The position numbers were made by a program, and so were the translations under genes. Shown here one piece after another: positions 29,264-37,511 of a DNA stretch of 64,000 bases. The stretch covers positions 1 through 64,000 of the IMG/VR virus record IMGVR_UViG_3300008107_000063; one strand, given 5' to 3'. The notes under the pieces are model-generated. The model did no database searches and had not been told where the DNA came from. It saw nothing but the letters and a program-made list of their open reading frames with translations. Origin of the DNA: a virus. Position 1 is the stretch's first letter, and each line of letters begins with the position of its first letter.

Positions 29264-29902
29264 ATGACCGAAAAATCCAACAGCTTGACACGCGAGTTCT
29301 TAGCCGAGCGCGACTTGAGAATCTTCAAGATGCGCCAAGCTGGCGTGCCCCATGGGGAAATAGCCCGTAGGTTCAGTATTACTACTAAGGCTGTTACGAG
29401 CGCTATATCTAGACAGTTGGAGAAACTGAACCAGGAAGCCCTGTTGGCCTACCCGGAAGTTCTTCGCATGGAGCTTGAGCGCCTGGATGCTCTTCAGCAA
29501 GCAATTTGGCCAATGACGCAGCATCGCAAGGTAACACAAGACGATGGAACAGAAGTCCAGATAGAACCAGACCTAAAGGCCATCACGTCCGTCTTGTCAA
29601 TCATGGATAGGCGCGCAAAGCTTCTAGGTATGGACCAGCAGAACGTTAATGTGAACGTAGACATTGGGCAGAGAATTCCAGCCCGTGCTGTGTTGGCCGG
29701 CGCTCTCCCTAGGTCGGCAGCAGAAGAGTTCAGCCCTGAGTCAGAAGCGCGCAAGATGCTGGAGTTGATGGGCAAATCGGGTGTTATGCCCGCGGATTAC
29801 GTTGATTCAATACTTAACAAAACTAAACAACTAGAGAACATCCAGGTAGACGATGACATCGTTGATGCCGAGGTGGTGGAGGAAAGGCTTCCCGATGAGT
29901 GA
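29264..29902 (+). CDS. HTH protein, terminase-small-subunit-like
   Basis: 212 residues, 8 nt after the primase. Residues 18-50 (DLRIFKMRQAGVPHGEIARR then TTKAVTSAIS) form an HTH; then a coiled helix with ELERLDALQQAIW and IMDRRAKLLGMD, which resembles small terminase subunits that bind the packaging site. No large terminase lies nearby in this window, so a replication or regulatory role remains possible. Confidence 0.5.
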   Translation: MTEKSNSLTREFLAERDLRIFKMRQAGVPHGEIARRFSITTKAVTSAISRQLEKLNQEALLAYPEVLRMELERLDALQQAIWPMTQHRKVTQDDGTEVQIEPDLKAITSVLSIMDRRAKLLGMDQQNVNVNVDIGQRIPARAVLAGALPRSAAEEFSPESEARKMLELMGKSGVMPADYVDSILNKTKQLENIQVDDDIVDAEVVEERLPDE

Positions 29903-30206
29903 AGACAATATCGAAGCAGCAATGGATAAGGTGGCAGACTCTATTACTCCCACCCGAAAGAAGAACACAGGAACTTCTCCTGGTGAGCCAACACAGAAGC
30001 AGGTATTGGTCCGTGTCACAGAGTCTGACCATAAGCGCTGGCAGGAGTCGGCCGAAAAGACTGGCATGTCCATGGCGGAGTTCATACGCCTAGCAGTTAA
30101 TGACGCCTGCGCCAAGACCGGAGAGTGTCAACACCCCCTAGAAAGTCGCAAATCATACCCGTGGGCATCATTTTGTCTCTTGTGTAACACCCGTCTTAGT
30201 GGTTAA
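29895..30206 (+). CDS. Ribbon-helix-helix plus zinc knuckle protein
   Basis: 103 residues, overlapping the HTH gene by 8 nt. QKQVLVRVTESDHKRWQESA and GMSMAEFIRLAVNDAC read as an RHH domain. The C-terminus ECQHPLESRKSY...FCLLCN is a zinc knuckle. Same layout as the gene at 784-1122. Confidence 0.55.
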   Translation: MSEDNIEAAMDKVADSITPTRKKNTGTSPGEPTQKQVLVRVTESDHKRWQESAEKTGMSMAEFIRLAVNDACAKTGECQHPLESRKSYPWASFCLLCNTRLSG

Positions 30207-30214
30207 ATAGATAC

Positions 30215-30448
30215 ATGAGTAATCAAGGCGCAGACAAGGTAAAAATTATCCTCGATGGTTCATCTCTTCGTGCAGAAAAGCTGTCTGAGCGCGTGGGGCA
30301 GGCGTTCTTTAATATCCTGCATGTCAATTACCCAGAAGTAGCTGATTCTATACGTGGTTCTGAATACGACCCATTTCACCTTGATTCAGTGAGTGATGCG
30401 ACGCAAGACAAGGTCGCTGAGTTAATAAATGAGGCTGGCATACAATGA
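30215..30448 (+). CDS. Hypothetical 77-aa protein
   Basis: Strand-helix start (VKIILDGSSLRAEKLSERV) and an acidic tail; the stop overlaps the thioredoxin start (ATGA), so it is co-translated. No family recognised. Confidence 0.55.
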   Translation: MSNQGADKVKIILDGSSLRAEKLSERVGQAFFNILHVNYPEVADSIRGSEYDPFHLDSVSDATQDKVAELINEAGIQ

Positions 30449-30762
30449 ATGAACTGACAGACAAGAACTTCGATGCATTTATTCGCTCGTCAGACAAGCC
30501 AGCAATCGTAGACGTATGGGCTTCATGGTGTGGCCCGTGTTCGTTCTTTACTCCAATCATTGAGGAAGTTGCCCGTGAACATGCGCAACATATTTCTGTT
30601 GGGACACTAAACGTTGATGACTACCCGGAGATTGCGCAGCGTTACAGCGTTATGAGTATCCCTACGGTCTTAGTATTTGTTAATGGTCGGGTTGACAAAC
30701 AGGTTGTTGGCGCGTACCCTAAAGACAAATTCGTAGAACAAATCAGCCAATACCTCGGTTAA
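30445..30762 (+). CDS. trxA: Thioredoxin
   Basis: 105 residues with VDVWASWCGPCSFFTPII (CxxC at about 30-34) and IPTVLVFVNG (cis-Pro) in the usual order and length. It can reduce ribonucleotide reductase; the class II RNR gene lies 400 bases on, on the other strand. Coupled to 30215. Confidence 0.93.
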   Translation: MNELTDKNFDAFIRSSDKPAIVDVWASWCGPCSFFTPIIEEVAREHAQHISVGTLNVDDYPEIAQRYSVMSIPTVLVFVNGRVDKQVVGAYPKDKFVEQISQYLG

Positions 30763-30769
30763 CAGGCTC

Positions 30770-30842
30770 CGGTCTGTAACTCAATTGGCAGAGTAACGGG
30801 CTTTTAACCCGAGAGTTGTGGGTTCGAGTCCCACCAGACCGA
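30770..30842 (+). tRNA. tRNA-Lys (TTT)
   Basis: CGGTCTG / CAGACCG acceptor, loop CTTTTAA, T-arm GTGGG-TTCGAGT-CCCAC. A27 x A43 at the base of the anticodon stem is unpaired. No encoded CCA. Confidence 0.9.
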
Positions 30843-30853
30843 CAGGAGTATTT

Positions 30854-31000
30854 ATGAGCAAGAAGACTGACATCATACGCAAGGCTCTCAACAACAAGGG
30901 AATCCCGATTACCAATGGAATCCCTGAACATATTGAGACAGCGTTGCGCCTAAACGGTTACAAGATTAAGAAACGTAAGCACAAGCACAATGCCAATTGA
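30854..31000 (+). CDS. Hypothetical 48-aa basic protein
   Basis: CAGGAG upstream of ATG 30854. MSKKTDIIRKALNNKGIPIT and tail YKIKKRKHKHNAN: a short helix, a turn and a polybasic end. Possibly nucleic-acid binding. Confidence 0.5.
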   Translation: MSKKTDIIRKALNNKGIPITNGIPEHIETALRLNGYKIKKRKHKHNAN

Positions 31001-31187
31001 TGACATCAAAGACAACAGCATCATAATATTGCGCTGCTGTCGAGACTGGCCGTGTCATGTGGGCGAAGCTGCATACATGAGTGGGCGTTGCGGAATATGT
31101 CGTCGTATTCCTGGGGTAGTCTGGGAAAACTACCCTCAGGAACTATACGCCCGTAACCGTGTTAGCGAACTGGACACGCTCCTGTAG
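30990..31187 (+). CDS. Small Cys-rich protein
   Basis: 65 residues, overlapping the basic protein by 11 nt. LRCCRDWPCHVG and SGRCGICRRIPG give five or six Cys for metal binding. Converges with the ribonucleotide reductase gene. Confidence 0.5.
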   Translation: MPIDDIKDNSIIILRCCRDWPCHVGEAAYMSGRCGICRRIPGVVWENYPQELYARNRVSELDTLL

Positions 31188-33087
31188 AGCAGTCGTCTAG
31201 GTCTAGAAGACCACCCGTGGCAACCTGCATCGGAACACTCATGTCTAACTTAGAGACAAGCTTCTCATATGCCTGTTGGTCAATCTCTTCGTATGGAGGA
31301 AGAGGGAAGTTGTGGTCTGCGTGCAATAAGAATGACACTGACTTAACACCCGTGTCATAGTTTTTCTCCAACCACTCTTTGATGCCGGCGAGCTCTTCCT
31401 TGCGGTAGTACACAGTCACTGACACCGCGTTGTCAGCCCACACTGTTTGCATGCGCTTGACCCATTGCAGTTGCTCGATTGCTGTCATTTCTGCAGCAAG
31501 TACTGAACCCTCTGGTGATTCGCAAGGGAATTCAACAACATAGCGTGTATGGTCTTCGCGACCGTCAAGGCCGATGTCCCACTGCACCTTGTGCCCGCGA
31601 GCACGACATGCCGCAACAAGCGGGTCGGCAGCACCAAAGCGAACGCGACGGATGTAGTACTTGGCGTATGCAGGGTGAATACCTGGCGTAACACCTGGGA
31701 GAAGAGAGAGAGTACCCGAAGGCTGAACCGTCGTTAAACGAACAGACGTAGGTAGTCCATTCTTCTTGGAGTATTCCTTGTCGAGTGCTTCAAGCTTTTC
31801 GTATGCAGGAGACAGCCATGAAATCTTTTCTTCTGAGCACTGCAAGACGCCCGTGATGCTTTGACCAAGACGAGCGTTCTTGCGAACAATCTCTGTCGTC
31901 TTTTCGTATGGGTAGTTCATGCGTGTAATGCTTTTTTGAACGACATAAAGAAGTTCAGATATTTCACACAGTTGTTCGAATGAATCGATGTTTGGAAGGA
32001 ACAATGTTGACAGGTTGCAGGACTCTCCGTCTCCAAGACCAATCTCTGCACATGGGTTAAAGCCTTCGATGGTGTTGTCCACTTTGCGCTCACCAAGACG
32101 CCCGTATGAGCGTGCAAGACGACGATTGACGAGACCATATGGCTCGCCTGAACCGTCGTATCCCTTCCATAGTTCTGGAAGAATCTCATCGAAGTGGTCT
32201 GCATAGATACTGTTGTTGGAGTTGGCACGATATGCCGGAACATTACCCGTAGACCAATTCTTTGCACGAAGGAACAGAACATCGTCTGGGTCGCCAATAG
32301 CAATCTGTGCAGAGCGACGTGATGAGCCAGAAACAACAATCTTTCCAATGATGTTGCAGATGTCAAGAACATCGATGCTGCGTAGCTTCTTGCCTTCGCG
32401 GTTCTTCATTACCTTGCAAATATCTTCGATGCCATCAATGAGCGCGCCAGGTCCGCTTGCTGTTCCACCAAATGTCTTGAGTGGTGCTCCAAATTCGCGA
32501 ACCAGAATTGTGGAGTATGAGAAAGACTTACCCGTGTCGAAATATGACTTCAACACACTATGCAAAAGACGACGCCAGCCAGTACGGCTATCTGGAACGA
32601 TGATGTCTGCATCGTTGGTGCGTTCGTGAGTAATTGATACTCCTGTTTTGACCTTTGGAAGTTCGTGAATCTTGGAACGCTCTACAGAGAAGCCAACGCC
32701 GCCACCAAGCATGAGGTAATCGAATAGAAGTTCGAAGTCTTCTACCTTCTCGATGTTTGTGAAGTAGCAGTTGTTTAGCGATGTGCCACTGAACTGCTTA
32801 ACCAATGGTGTGCCAAGCTGCCACAGCGCGCGACCTGACAGAGAGCAACGTAGATAGAACATGTGGTCGAACAGCTTCTCTGCTTGTTCTTGGCTAAGTG
32901 GTGCACCAATTTCAATAGCACCATCAATAGCCCGTACGATACTTTCTGTCCAAGTTTCGTTGCGACCAAGACCTTCGACAGGACGGCTGTACGTTCTCAA
33001 GTACACCACTTCACCTAAACCGCCAAACCCCCAAGGAGTTTGTTTCTGTGAATATGAAGATAGGAATTCTGGTGTAAATGCTGACAT
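31162..33087 (-). CDS. nrdJ: Class II (adenosylcobalamin) ribonucleoside-triphosphate reductase, monomeric type
   Basis: 641 residues. TSLNNCYFTNIE near 95, NPCAEIGLGDGESCNLSTL (about 340-358) with catalytic Cys/Glu, and the C-terminal redox pair DDCSTGACPVR. The pattern and length are those of the monomeric Lactobacillus-type enzyme, which reduces NTPs and is recharged by thioredoxin through the C-terminal CxxxxC. An oxygen-independent route to dNTPs for phage replication. Confidence 0.88.
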   Translation of the reverse strand: MSAFTPEFLSSYSQKQTPWGFGGLGEVVYLRTYSRPVEGLGRNETWTESIVRAIDGAIEIGAPLSQEQAEKLFDHMFYLRCSLSGRALWQLGTPLVKQFSGTSLNNCYFTNIEKVEDFELLFDYLMLGGGVGFSVERSKIHELPKVKTGVSITHERTNDADIIVPDSRTGWRRLLHSVLKSYFDTGKSFSYSTILVREFGAPLKTFGGTASGPGALIDGIEDICKVMKNREGKKLRSIDVLDICNIIGKIVVSGSSRRSAQIAIGDPDDVLFLRAKNWSTGNVPAYRANSNNSIYADHFDEILPELWKGYDGSGEPYGLVNRRLARSYGRLGERKVDNTIEGFNPCAEIGLGDGESCNLSTLFLPNIDSFEQLCEISELLYVVQKSITRMNYPYEKTTEIVRKNARLGQSITGVLQCSEEKISWLSPAYEKLEALDKEYSKKNGLPTSVRLTTVQPSGTLSLLPGVTPGIHPAYAKYYIRRVRFGAADPLVAACRARGHKVQWDIGLDGREDHTRYVVEFPCESPEGSVLAAEMTAIEQLQWVKRMQTVWADNAVSVTVYYRKEELAGIKEWLEKNYDTGVKSVSFLLHADHNFPLPPYEEIDQQAYEKLVSKLDMSVPMQVATGGLLDLDDCSTGACPVR

Positions 33088-33154
33088 AGCCTTGCTTTCT
33101 GTTGGAGGTCCCTTGTTTGAGAGACTCTATTCTACAACAGCACCCGTAAGCAAG

Positions 33155-33472
33155 TCAGTCTAGAATTCCCAACTCTTTTGCTTTGTCAACTGTGACATAA
33201 CTTCCTTTGTGATGCACGATTACGCGAGCTTTAGTGAACGGAGTTATTTGTCTGTCTTCGTATATATTCTCTTCAACTAAGACTGTTTGTGTGTCTTTCA
33301 TTGTTTCAAGAGTGCTGTCAGTAAATGCGATGTGATTGATACCAACTGCTTCGTTGTCTTCGTGTTGTGCGCAGTCTCCTGTTGGATGCTGGCACACAGG
33401 GCATGCGTCACGTCCTGCTCTGAGGATGGGGATGCCAAAGACAGTGTCCTGATTGCGGAATGCGTCGCTCAT
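33155..33472 (-). CDS. Hypothetical protein with Cys/His cluster
   Basis: 105 residues. ACPVCQHPTGDCAQHED (about 23-40) is a possible zinc site; FTDSTLETMKDTQTVLVEEN and the C-terminus AKELGILD look like a phage head-tail or scaffold fragment, though I cannot name it. Confidence 0.5.
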   Translation of the reverse strand: MSDAFRNQDTVFGIPILRAGRDACPVCQHPTGDCAQHEDNEAVGINHIAFTDSTLETMKDTQTVLVEENIYEDRQITPFTKARVIVHHKGSYVTVDKAKELGILD

Positions 33473-33505
33473 TAAATAATGTTACACGGGGTTACCCGTG
33501 AGCCT

Positions 33506-33856
33506 TTAGCGTTTGAACCAGGCTAGGAATTTCTTCTTGACGCTTGCTGGCTTGACATCATTTGCGTAGATGACTTTACCATTAACTGTTGCACTGACGT
33601 CTGCTGTATCGCTCTGGAATACATTCCAAATGACATCGGCATCAACAGTGCTTGTTGTGGTGCTTGTCTGAGAAACCTTGGCGACCTTCTTCGGCGCTGC
33701 CTTCTTCTTGGGCGCAGGCTTCTTAGGTGCGCTCTTCTTGGGAGCACTGTCTTTTGCTGCAGCTCTTTTAGCTGGCACCTTCTTGGCAGGTGCTTTCTTT
33801 GCAGCGGCCTTCTTCGCAGGGGCCTTTTTGTCTGTCTTCTTCTTTGGTGTTGCCAT
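33506..33856 (-). CDS. Histone H1-like Lys/Ala-rich DNA-binding protein
   Basis: 116 residues from ATG 33856; the TTG at 33877 is a weaker alternative. N-terminal half is repeats of APAKK / APKKKA; the C-terminal half (DADVIWNVFQSDTADVSATV and on) is globular. Similar bipartite nucleoid proteins exist in phages and in actinobacteria. Could compact phage DNA. It is divergent from the gene at 33914. Confidence 0.75.
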   Translation of the reverse strand: MATPKKKTDKKAPAKKAAAKKAPAKKVPAKRAAAKDSAPKKSAPKKPAPKKKAAPKKVAKVSQTSTTTSTVDADVIWNVFQSDTADVSATVNGKVIYANDVKPASVKKKFLAWFKR

Positions 33857-33913
33857 AACGGATACATTAGTCGCCAAATCACACCCGTGGCGTAACTAGG
33901 CTAGTATGGCTAA

Positions 33914-34543
33914 ATGGGACAGGCCAAATATCCTCATCGCCTAGACAAGTTGGCTGTATCGCTACTGAGTGCTGTGAACGCCAAGGAGCAGTGTGTCAAG
34001 CAATACGGCATTGGCGAAGACCTGCCTATGTCAATCTTCTGCTGGAAGGAAAACGGGCTAGAGCTTGTGCTGTCGTTGGCTCAAACTCCTGAGACGAGAG
34101 ACCACACAGAGCGGTTCAAGCGTGTGAGCGAGGCTATATGTATCGTCAAGAAGGGATGGGGCGTAGACGCCTTTACGATGGTGTCAGAGGGCTGGGTAAG
34201 TACCAATCCTGAGGCAACGTCAGGTAGGGAACTAAGCGAAGTATACGTTGAGAAAGACTCACCCGTAAGCGAATGTTTGGCTATAACTCACGTAGAAAAC
34301 GACGAAGTCACCTTCCTGGCTAAGCCTTATAAGCAGCTATGGGGAAGGAAGGTTGAATGGGAAGAGGAGCTGTACTTTCCTGGCAAGACGCTGGTCAGAG
34401 GACAGGACGCTATGTATCCAAACCTATTCGCCAGAGTGCTGGACGAGGTGGCCTACGAGGAACCACCTGAGGACGAGGAGACGTACTACTCCTCACTGAG
34501 TAACGGGCTGTCTGATAAAGGCTTCGCTTGCGAATGGATGTAA
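33914..34543 (+). CDS. Hypothetical protein
   Basis: 209 residues. A TAGTAT lies 7 nt before ATG 33914, a possible leaderless start, though no good -35 is seen. Mixed fold with GWGVDAFTMVSEGWVST near 75 and an acidic end EEPPEDEETYYSSLS. No family recognised. Confidence 0.5.
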   Translation: MGQAKYPHRLDKLAVSLLSAVNAKEQCVKQYGIGEDLPMSIFCWKENGLELVLSLAQTPETRDHTERFKRVSEAICIVKKGWGVDAFTMVSEGWVSTNPEATSGRELSEVYVEKDSPVSECLAITHVENDEVTFLAKPYKQLWGRKVEWEEELYFPGKTLVRGQDAMYPNLFARVLDEVAYEEPPEDEETYYSSLSNGLSDKGFACEWM

Positions 34544-34563
34544 CCCGTATCGCCCGTGGGCTT

Positions 34564-35034
34564 CTACGGTTCGAACTGCGGAGGGATGCGGCTATCGTTC
34601 TTGATGAATATATCTGCGATGTGTATCGCTTCACGAGGTATCGTGCCTGAGTAGGTATAGGACACGAGTCCTTCTGGGAGTGCGCCGGCCTTAGCAGCCT
34701 GCGTCTCGCTCTCGTTGATAGACAGCTTATCTATATCTAATCGACGTACGTTTATTGCTAACACCTGTGCTGTGGTGAAGCTCTTCTTGTCTATGTTCGG
34801 CGTCTTTACACCGTTTACGTCGATTATCGTTATTTCGCCTATGCGGGAGAAATCTCGTATCGCGACGAATCCTGCTGCGAACTGCGGTTCGTTCGTCAAA
34901 TTGACCACGCCATCAGTATTGTGTTGCAGTCCTGAGACGAGTATGGCGTCTACTGCGTCGGGGAACGTAGCGTGGTACAGCGTCTCTGGGAGTGTCGTGT
35001 TGTCCAAGATACACAGCCTTTCTTTATATCGCAT
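34564..35034 (-). CDS. ADP-ribosyltransferase/Tpt1-fold-like protein
   Basis: 156 residues. TLYHATFPDAVDAILVSGLQ, then VVNLTNEPQFAAGF and YSGTIPREAIHI follow the H-x-T ... I-L-x-x-G-L pattern of DarT/KptA-like ART folds, which bind NAD. Key residues cannot be verified from motif memory alone, so treat the activity as a hypothesis. Confidence 0.45.
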   Translation of the reverse strand: MRYKERLCILDNTTLPETLYHATFPDAVDAILVSGLQHNTDGVVNLTNEPQFAAGFVAIRDFSRIGEITIIDVNGVKTPNIDKKSFTTAQVLAINVRRLDIDKLSINESETQAAKAGALPEGLVSYTYSGTIPREAIHIADIFIKNDSRIPPQFEP

Positions 35035-35343
35035 CGTATATATTGTGCTGAATACAGCCTAAGGGTGGCGGCCTCAACTGTCAATAGCAAACAAAAGTAT
35101 AGTCACACGGTAGGCGCGCCGGCCTCAACTGTTGTTATCACTTATGGCTTAACTGATAATAGCGCGACCCCCTATTATCACTTCGCCACTACGGGGCTCT
35201 TGTAAACTTTCTCGTCGCCGTCGGTGTGTGTGTGGGAGCGTACGATATTGTTTACAACTCCCATGTTTCCGCTGGATTTATCCAAACTCCGCTGCTAGAG
35301 TAGTGCTATGTTCATCCAGACAGCAAGGCGTAAGTAGCAGCCA
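35035..35343. other. Gene-free stretch with repeats upstream of tRNAs
   Basis: No gene seen. GGCCTCAACTGT occurs twice (35070 and 35121); hairpin TGATAATAG / CTATTATCA at 35153-35181; TTGTAAAC / GTTTACAA (35200-35258) flank 40 bases. Probably promoter and processing signals for the tRNA-Arg/Leu pair. Confidence 0.5.
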
Positions 35344-35416
35344 GCCCTGATAGCTCAATGGATAGAGCAACAGACTTCTAATCTGTAGGTTGTAGGTTCG
35401 ACCCCTACTCAGGGCG
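35344..35416 (+). tRNA. tRNA-Arg (TCT)
   Basis: GCCCTGA / TCAGGGC acceptor, loop CTTCTAA, T-arm GTAGG-TTCGACC-CCTAC. Reads AGA, rare in high-GC hosts. Confidence 0.9.
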
Positions 35417-35420
35417 CTTA

Positions 35421-35500
35421 GGGTCCGTGGCGGAATTGGCAGACGCGCTGGTTTTAGGTACCAGTTCTACGGAGTGAGGGTTCGAGTCCCTCCGGGCCCA
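35421..35500 (+). tRNA. tRNA-Leu (TAG), with long variable arm
   Basis: GGGTCCG / CGGGCCC acceptor, anticodon stem CTGGT/ACCAG, class II variable arm. Only two bases separate it from the next CDS. Confidence 0.9.
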
Positions 35501-35501
35501 C

Positions 35502-35723
35502 ATGAAACACATTATCCATGTTCATCAGCAGAAGATTCGTAAGTCTCTTGACGCAATCATCGACCGTACGTACAAGGGCTCTACTCACCATCGCCGGCTT
35601 GAGATTATTTGCCCCTGTGGTTGCGACGCTGTGGCGGCAACAGTCGTTCAGTCAGATACCCCTGACTCGTGTGGTGCGCGCGTATGGATTGAGGCCCAGG
35701 AGACAAGACAGATAAGCATATAG
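35502..35723 (+). CDS. Small Cys/His-rich protein
   Basis: 73 residues starting one base after the tRNA-Leu. MKHIIHVHQQKIRKSLDAI then IICPCGCDAVAATVV: a basic helix and a CPCGC metal-binding core. It may be a tRNA-region associated nucleic-acid binder; not known. Confidence 0.45.
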   Translation: MKHIIHVHQQKIRKSLDAIIDRTYKGSTHHRRLEIICPCGCDAVAATVVQSDTPDSCGARVWIEAQETRQISI

Positions 35724-35780
35724 AGCTTCTGTCATTAAGCATTGGACCGTTGCTGAAAAGAAGTCCGATGGACGATAAGT

Positions 35781-35822
35781 CATTACTCATTTTGTGGATA
35801 CCATTACTCATTTTGTGGATAC
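35781..35822. repeat. 21-bp perfect tandem repeat
   Basis: CATTACTCATTTTGTGGATA-C twice in a row (35781-35801, 35802-35822), followed by a partial third ATTGTGGGTAC. Lies 75 nt upstream of the gene at 35898; candidate operator. Confidence 0.6.
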
Positions 35823-35897
35823 ATTGTGGGTACATAAAAAATGTGTGCGACCGGCATGTTCCTGCTAAATTTATCGAAACACAAGAAGGGAATTGGG

Positions 35898-36203
35898 ATG
35901 AATGTAACCGACATCATAAATAAGTTGGCAATAGAAGGCGAGCTGTTCGACGACTGGTTTACCGATAACGACGGGAACGACTATTTCCCGGGAACAACCA
36001 TGCTCGAGGCTGCTGAATGCATACAGACCCTTCGTGCGCAGGTGGAAGAGTTGCTGCCGTACATGAAGCGCGAGATGGAGTCTTATTTGTCTATTGGTCC
36101 ACCTCCGGATGGTCATGACGACGACTGCGCAGATTGCCACAGCTACAAATCAGCGGTAGAGATACAGCAACGTCTGGCAGACGGGGAGTTTGTTCATGAA
36201 TAA
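35898..36203 (+). CDS. Hypothetical protein with zinc-like cluster
   Basis: 101 residues from ATG 35898 with GAAGGGAATTGGG upstream. Helical; near the end DDDCADCHSYKSAVE supplies a CxxCH. The upstream TAAATTTATC motif is shared with 36270. Unknown function. Confidence 0.55.
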   Translation: MNVTDIINKLAIEGELFDDWFTDNDGNDYFPGTTMLEAAECIQTLRAQVEELLPYMKREMESYLSIGPPPDGHDDDCADCHSYKSAVEIQQRLADGEFVHE

Positions 36204-36269
36204 ATTAAAGCGTCGCTGTGGTGCTGGATAAATTTATCTATACACTGCTGGAAGAAGAAGGAAATACAG

Positions 36270-36467
36270 ATGAGTGATGATTACACCAAGGAAGACCTAC
36301 ACAAAGACATGGAAGCTTTGCGTAAATTAGGCCTTATAGAAGTTGTTGGCGTTCGTGAAGACGGCCAATGGCTATGGGGACCTACTCAATCAGCCTTAAA
36401 CATGACTGAAGAAGAACGCGCTCAGGCTATATATGACTCGTATCAGGACGGCTCGTTAGACGACTGA
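36270..36467 (+). CDS. Winged-helix-like small protein
   Basis: 65 residues. ALRKLGLIEVVGVREDGQWL then WGPT resembles the wing of MarR/PadR-type domains; tail acidic. A 12-bp palindrome GATAAATTTATC lies about 30 nt upstream (36227-36238), a possible autoregulatory site. Confidence 0.45.
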   Translation: MSDDYTKEDLHKDMEALRKLGLIEVVGVREDGQWLWGPTQSALNMTEEERAQAIYDSYQDGSLDD

Positions 36468-36622
36468 CGGCTCCACCGCATCGAGTAGCTGCGACGCTGT
36501 TCGTTTCTGCCTAACGCGAGAATTTGCTCTGTTTCCGGGAGGCTCATTATCTTTTCGAGCCGGCGCTTTTGCTTTCTTTCGCGCTCGTATTCTCTGCGCT
36601 TGTCCGGGTCACGTATTGGCAT
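36443..36622 (-). CDS. Small basic helical protein
   Basis: 59 residues: MPIRDPDKRREYERERKQKR then RLEKIMSLPE, a charged coiled helix, like phage proteins with RxxxYxRxRK repeats. AGGAGGACA precedes the ATG and it overlaps the upstream gene by 14 nt; converges with 36270. Confidence 0.55.
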   Translation of the reverse strand: MPIRDPDKRREYERERKQKRRLEKIMSLPETEQILALGRNEQRRSYSMRWSRQSSNEPS

Positions 36623-36869
36623 TGTCCTCCTGCGTATCTGCTGATTTCATTAAGATATCACGAAGCATGTATGCCATATTGTTATAAACATCGAATGCTG
36701 CTGCGAATTCTGATGTCTGGTCTTTCCCTGTGGCCATTTTGTTCATTGTCAACTCGGCCATTTCTTCGTGGAATATAAATTCACTGATAATTAGGTCAGC
36801 AAGACGCTTTGTGTCTATGTCCGTTTTTCTTATTCCAAGGTGTTTTGCTAGTTGGTCGTCAATTGACAT
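36609..36869 (-). CDS. Hypothetical helical protein
   Basis: 86 residues, TAAGGAG upstream. Mostly alpha (LADLIISEFIFHEEMAELTM). First gene of a two-gene leftward unit. No family recognised. Confidence 0.5.
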   Translation of the reverse strand: MSIDDQLAKHLGIRKTDIDTKRLADLIISEFIFHEEMAELTMNKMATGKDQTSEFAAAFDVYNNMAYMLRDILMKSADTQEDNANT

Positions 36870-36889
36870 TGTTCTCCTTAAACAGAAAA

Positions 36890-36915
36890 GCCTAGGAGGA
36901 TATTACCCCCTAGGC
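36890..36915 (-). terminator. Hairpin, CCTAGG type
   Basis: GCCTAGG / CCTAGGC around a 12-nt loop, between the nuclease gene (reading left) and the gene at 36609. Confidence 0.5.
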
Positions 36916-37002
36916 CGTTCCATACGCGGTGCTGAAACTCGCAGATAAAGGAGTTGCCGCGCCCTCCAGTATGTGCGCCCTAGCCGAAACTAGGCTCTAT
37001 TG

Positions 37003-37452
37003 CTAGAGGTCGTACTTATCTGAAAGCATGAGTTCCGACACCTGCGCCGGAGATAACAAATACCCTTTAGCGGGATTGTCAGAGCTGGCGGCGAAGACCG
37101 TTTTCTCCATGGTCGATAAGTTCTTGCGAAGATAGCGCTTTATTCTGTCAGTTGCAACAACTACGAATGCGCCGTCAAAATGATATTGGTACACCCACCA
37201 TTTTGCTGTTGTGACGTTGATGCCGCTCAGTACCCAGAGTTCATTTCCTTCAGCATCGCAGCGGCGTCCAGGCCACTGTTGAGTCTCGATAACCATTTTC
37301 CCGTTGCGGTATCGGTCGGTCTTAACTTCTATATGACCGGACGCAATGTCCTGGATAAATTTATTGATAATCTCTTCGCCCTGCTCACCAAACTCGAGGT
37401 CTTTTAAAAAATCCGGAGCGGGTATGTCGTATTTAGGGAAGTATCCAGTCAT
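37003..37452 (-). CDS. PD-(D/E)XK nuclease-like protein
   Basis: 149 residues. GEQGEEIINKFIQDIASG then HIEVKTDRYRNGKMVIE: the (D/E)-x-K of EVK preceded by a helix fits a PD-(D/E)XK active site. Possibly a Holliday-junction resolvase or nicking enzyme. The first acidic residue is unclear, so the call is moderate. Confidence 0.55.
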   Translation of the reverse strand: MTGYFPKYDIPAPDFLKDLEFGEQGEEIINKFIQDIASGHIEVKTDRYRNGKMVIETQQWPGRRCDAEGNELWVLSGINVTTAKWWVYQYHFDGAFVVVATDRIKRYLRKNLSTMEKTVFAASSDNPAKGYLLSPAQVSELMLSDKYDL

Positions 37453-37511
37453 GCCTACTTACTACCAGGAAATCCCAGAAAACACAACTAATAAAAAAAT
37501 GGTGGGATAGG

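Noticed and set aside
29264-29902. Confident terminase small subunit call
   Set aside because: Only general HTH and helix features fit, and there is no large terminase nearby; kept as a tentative label only.
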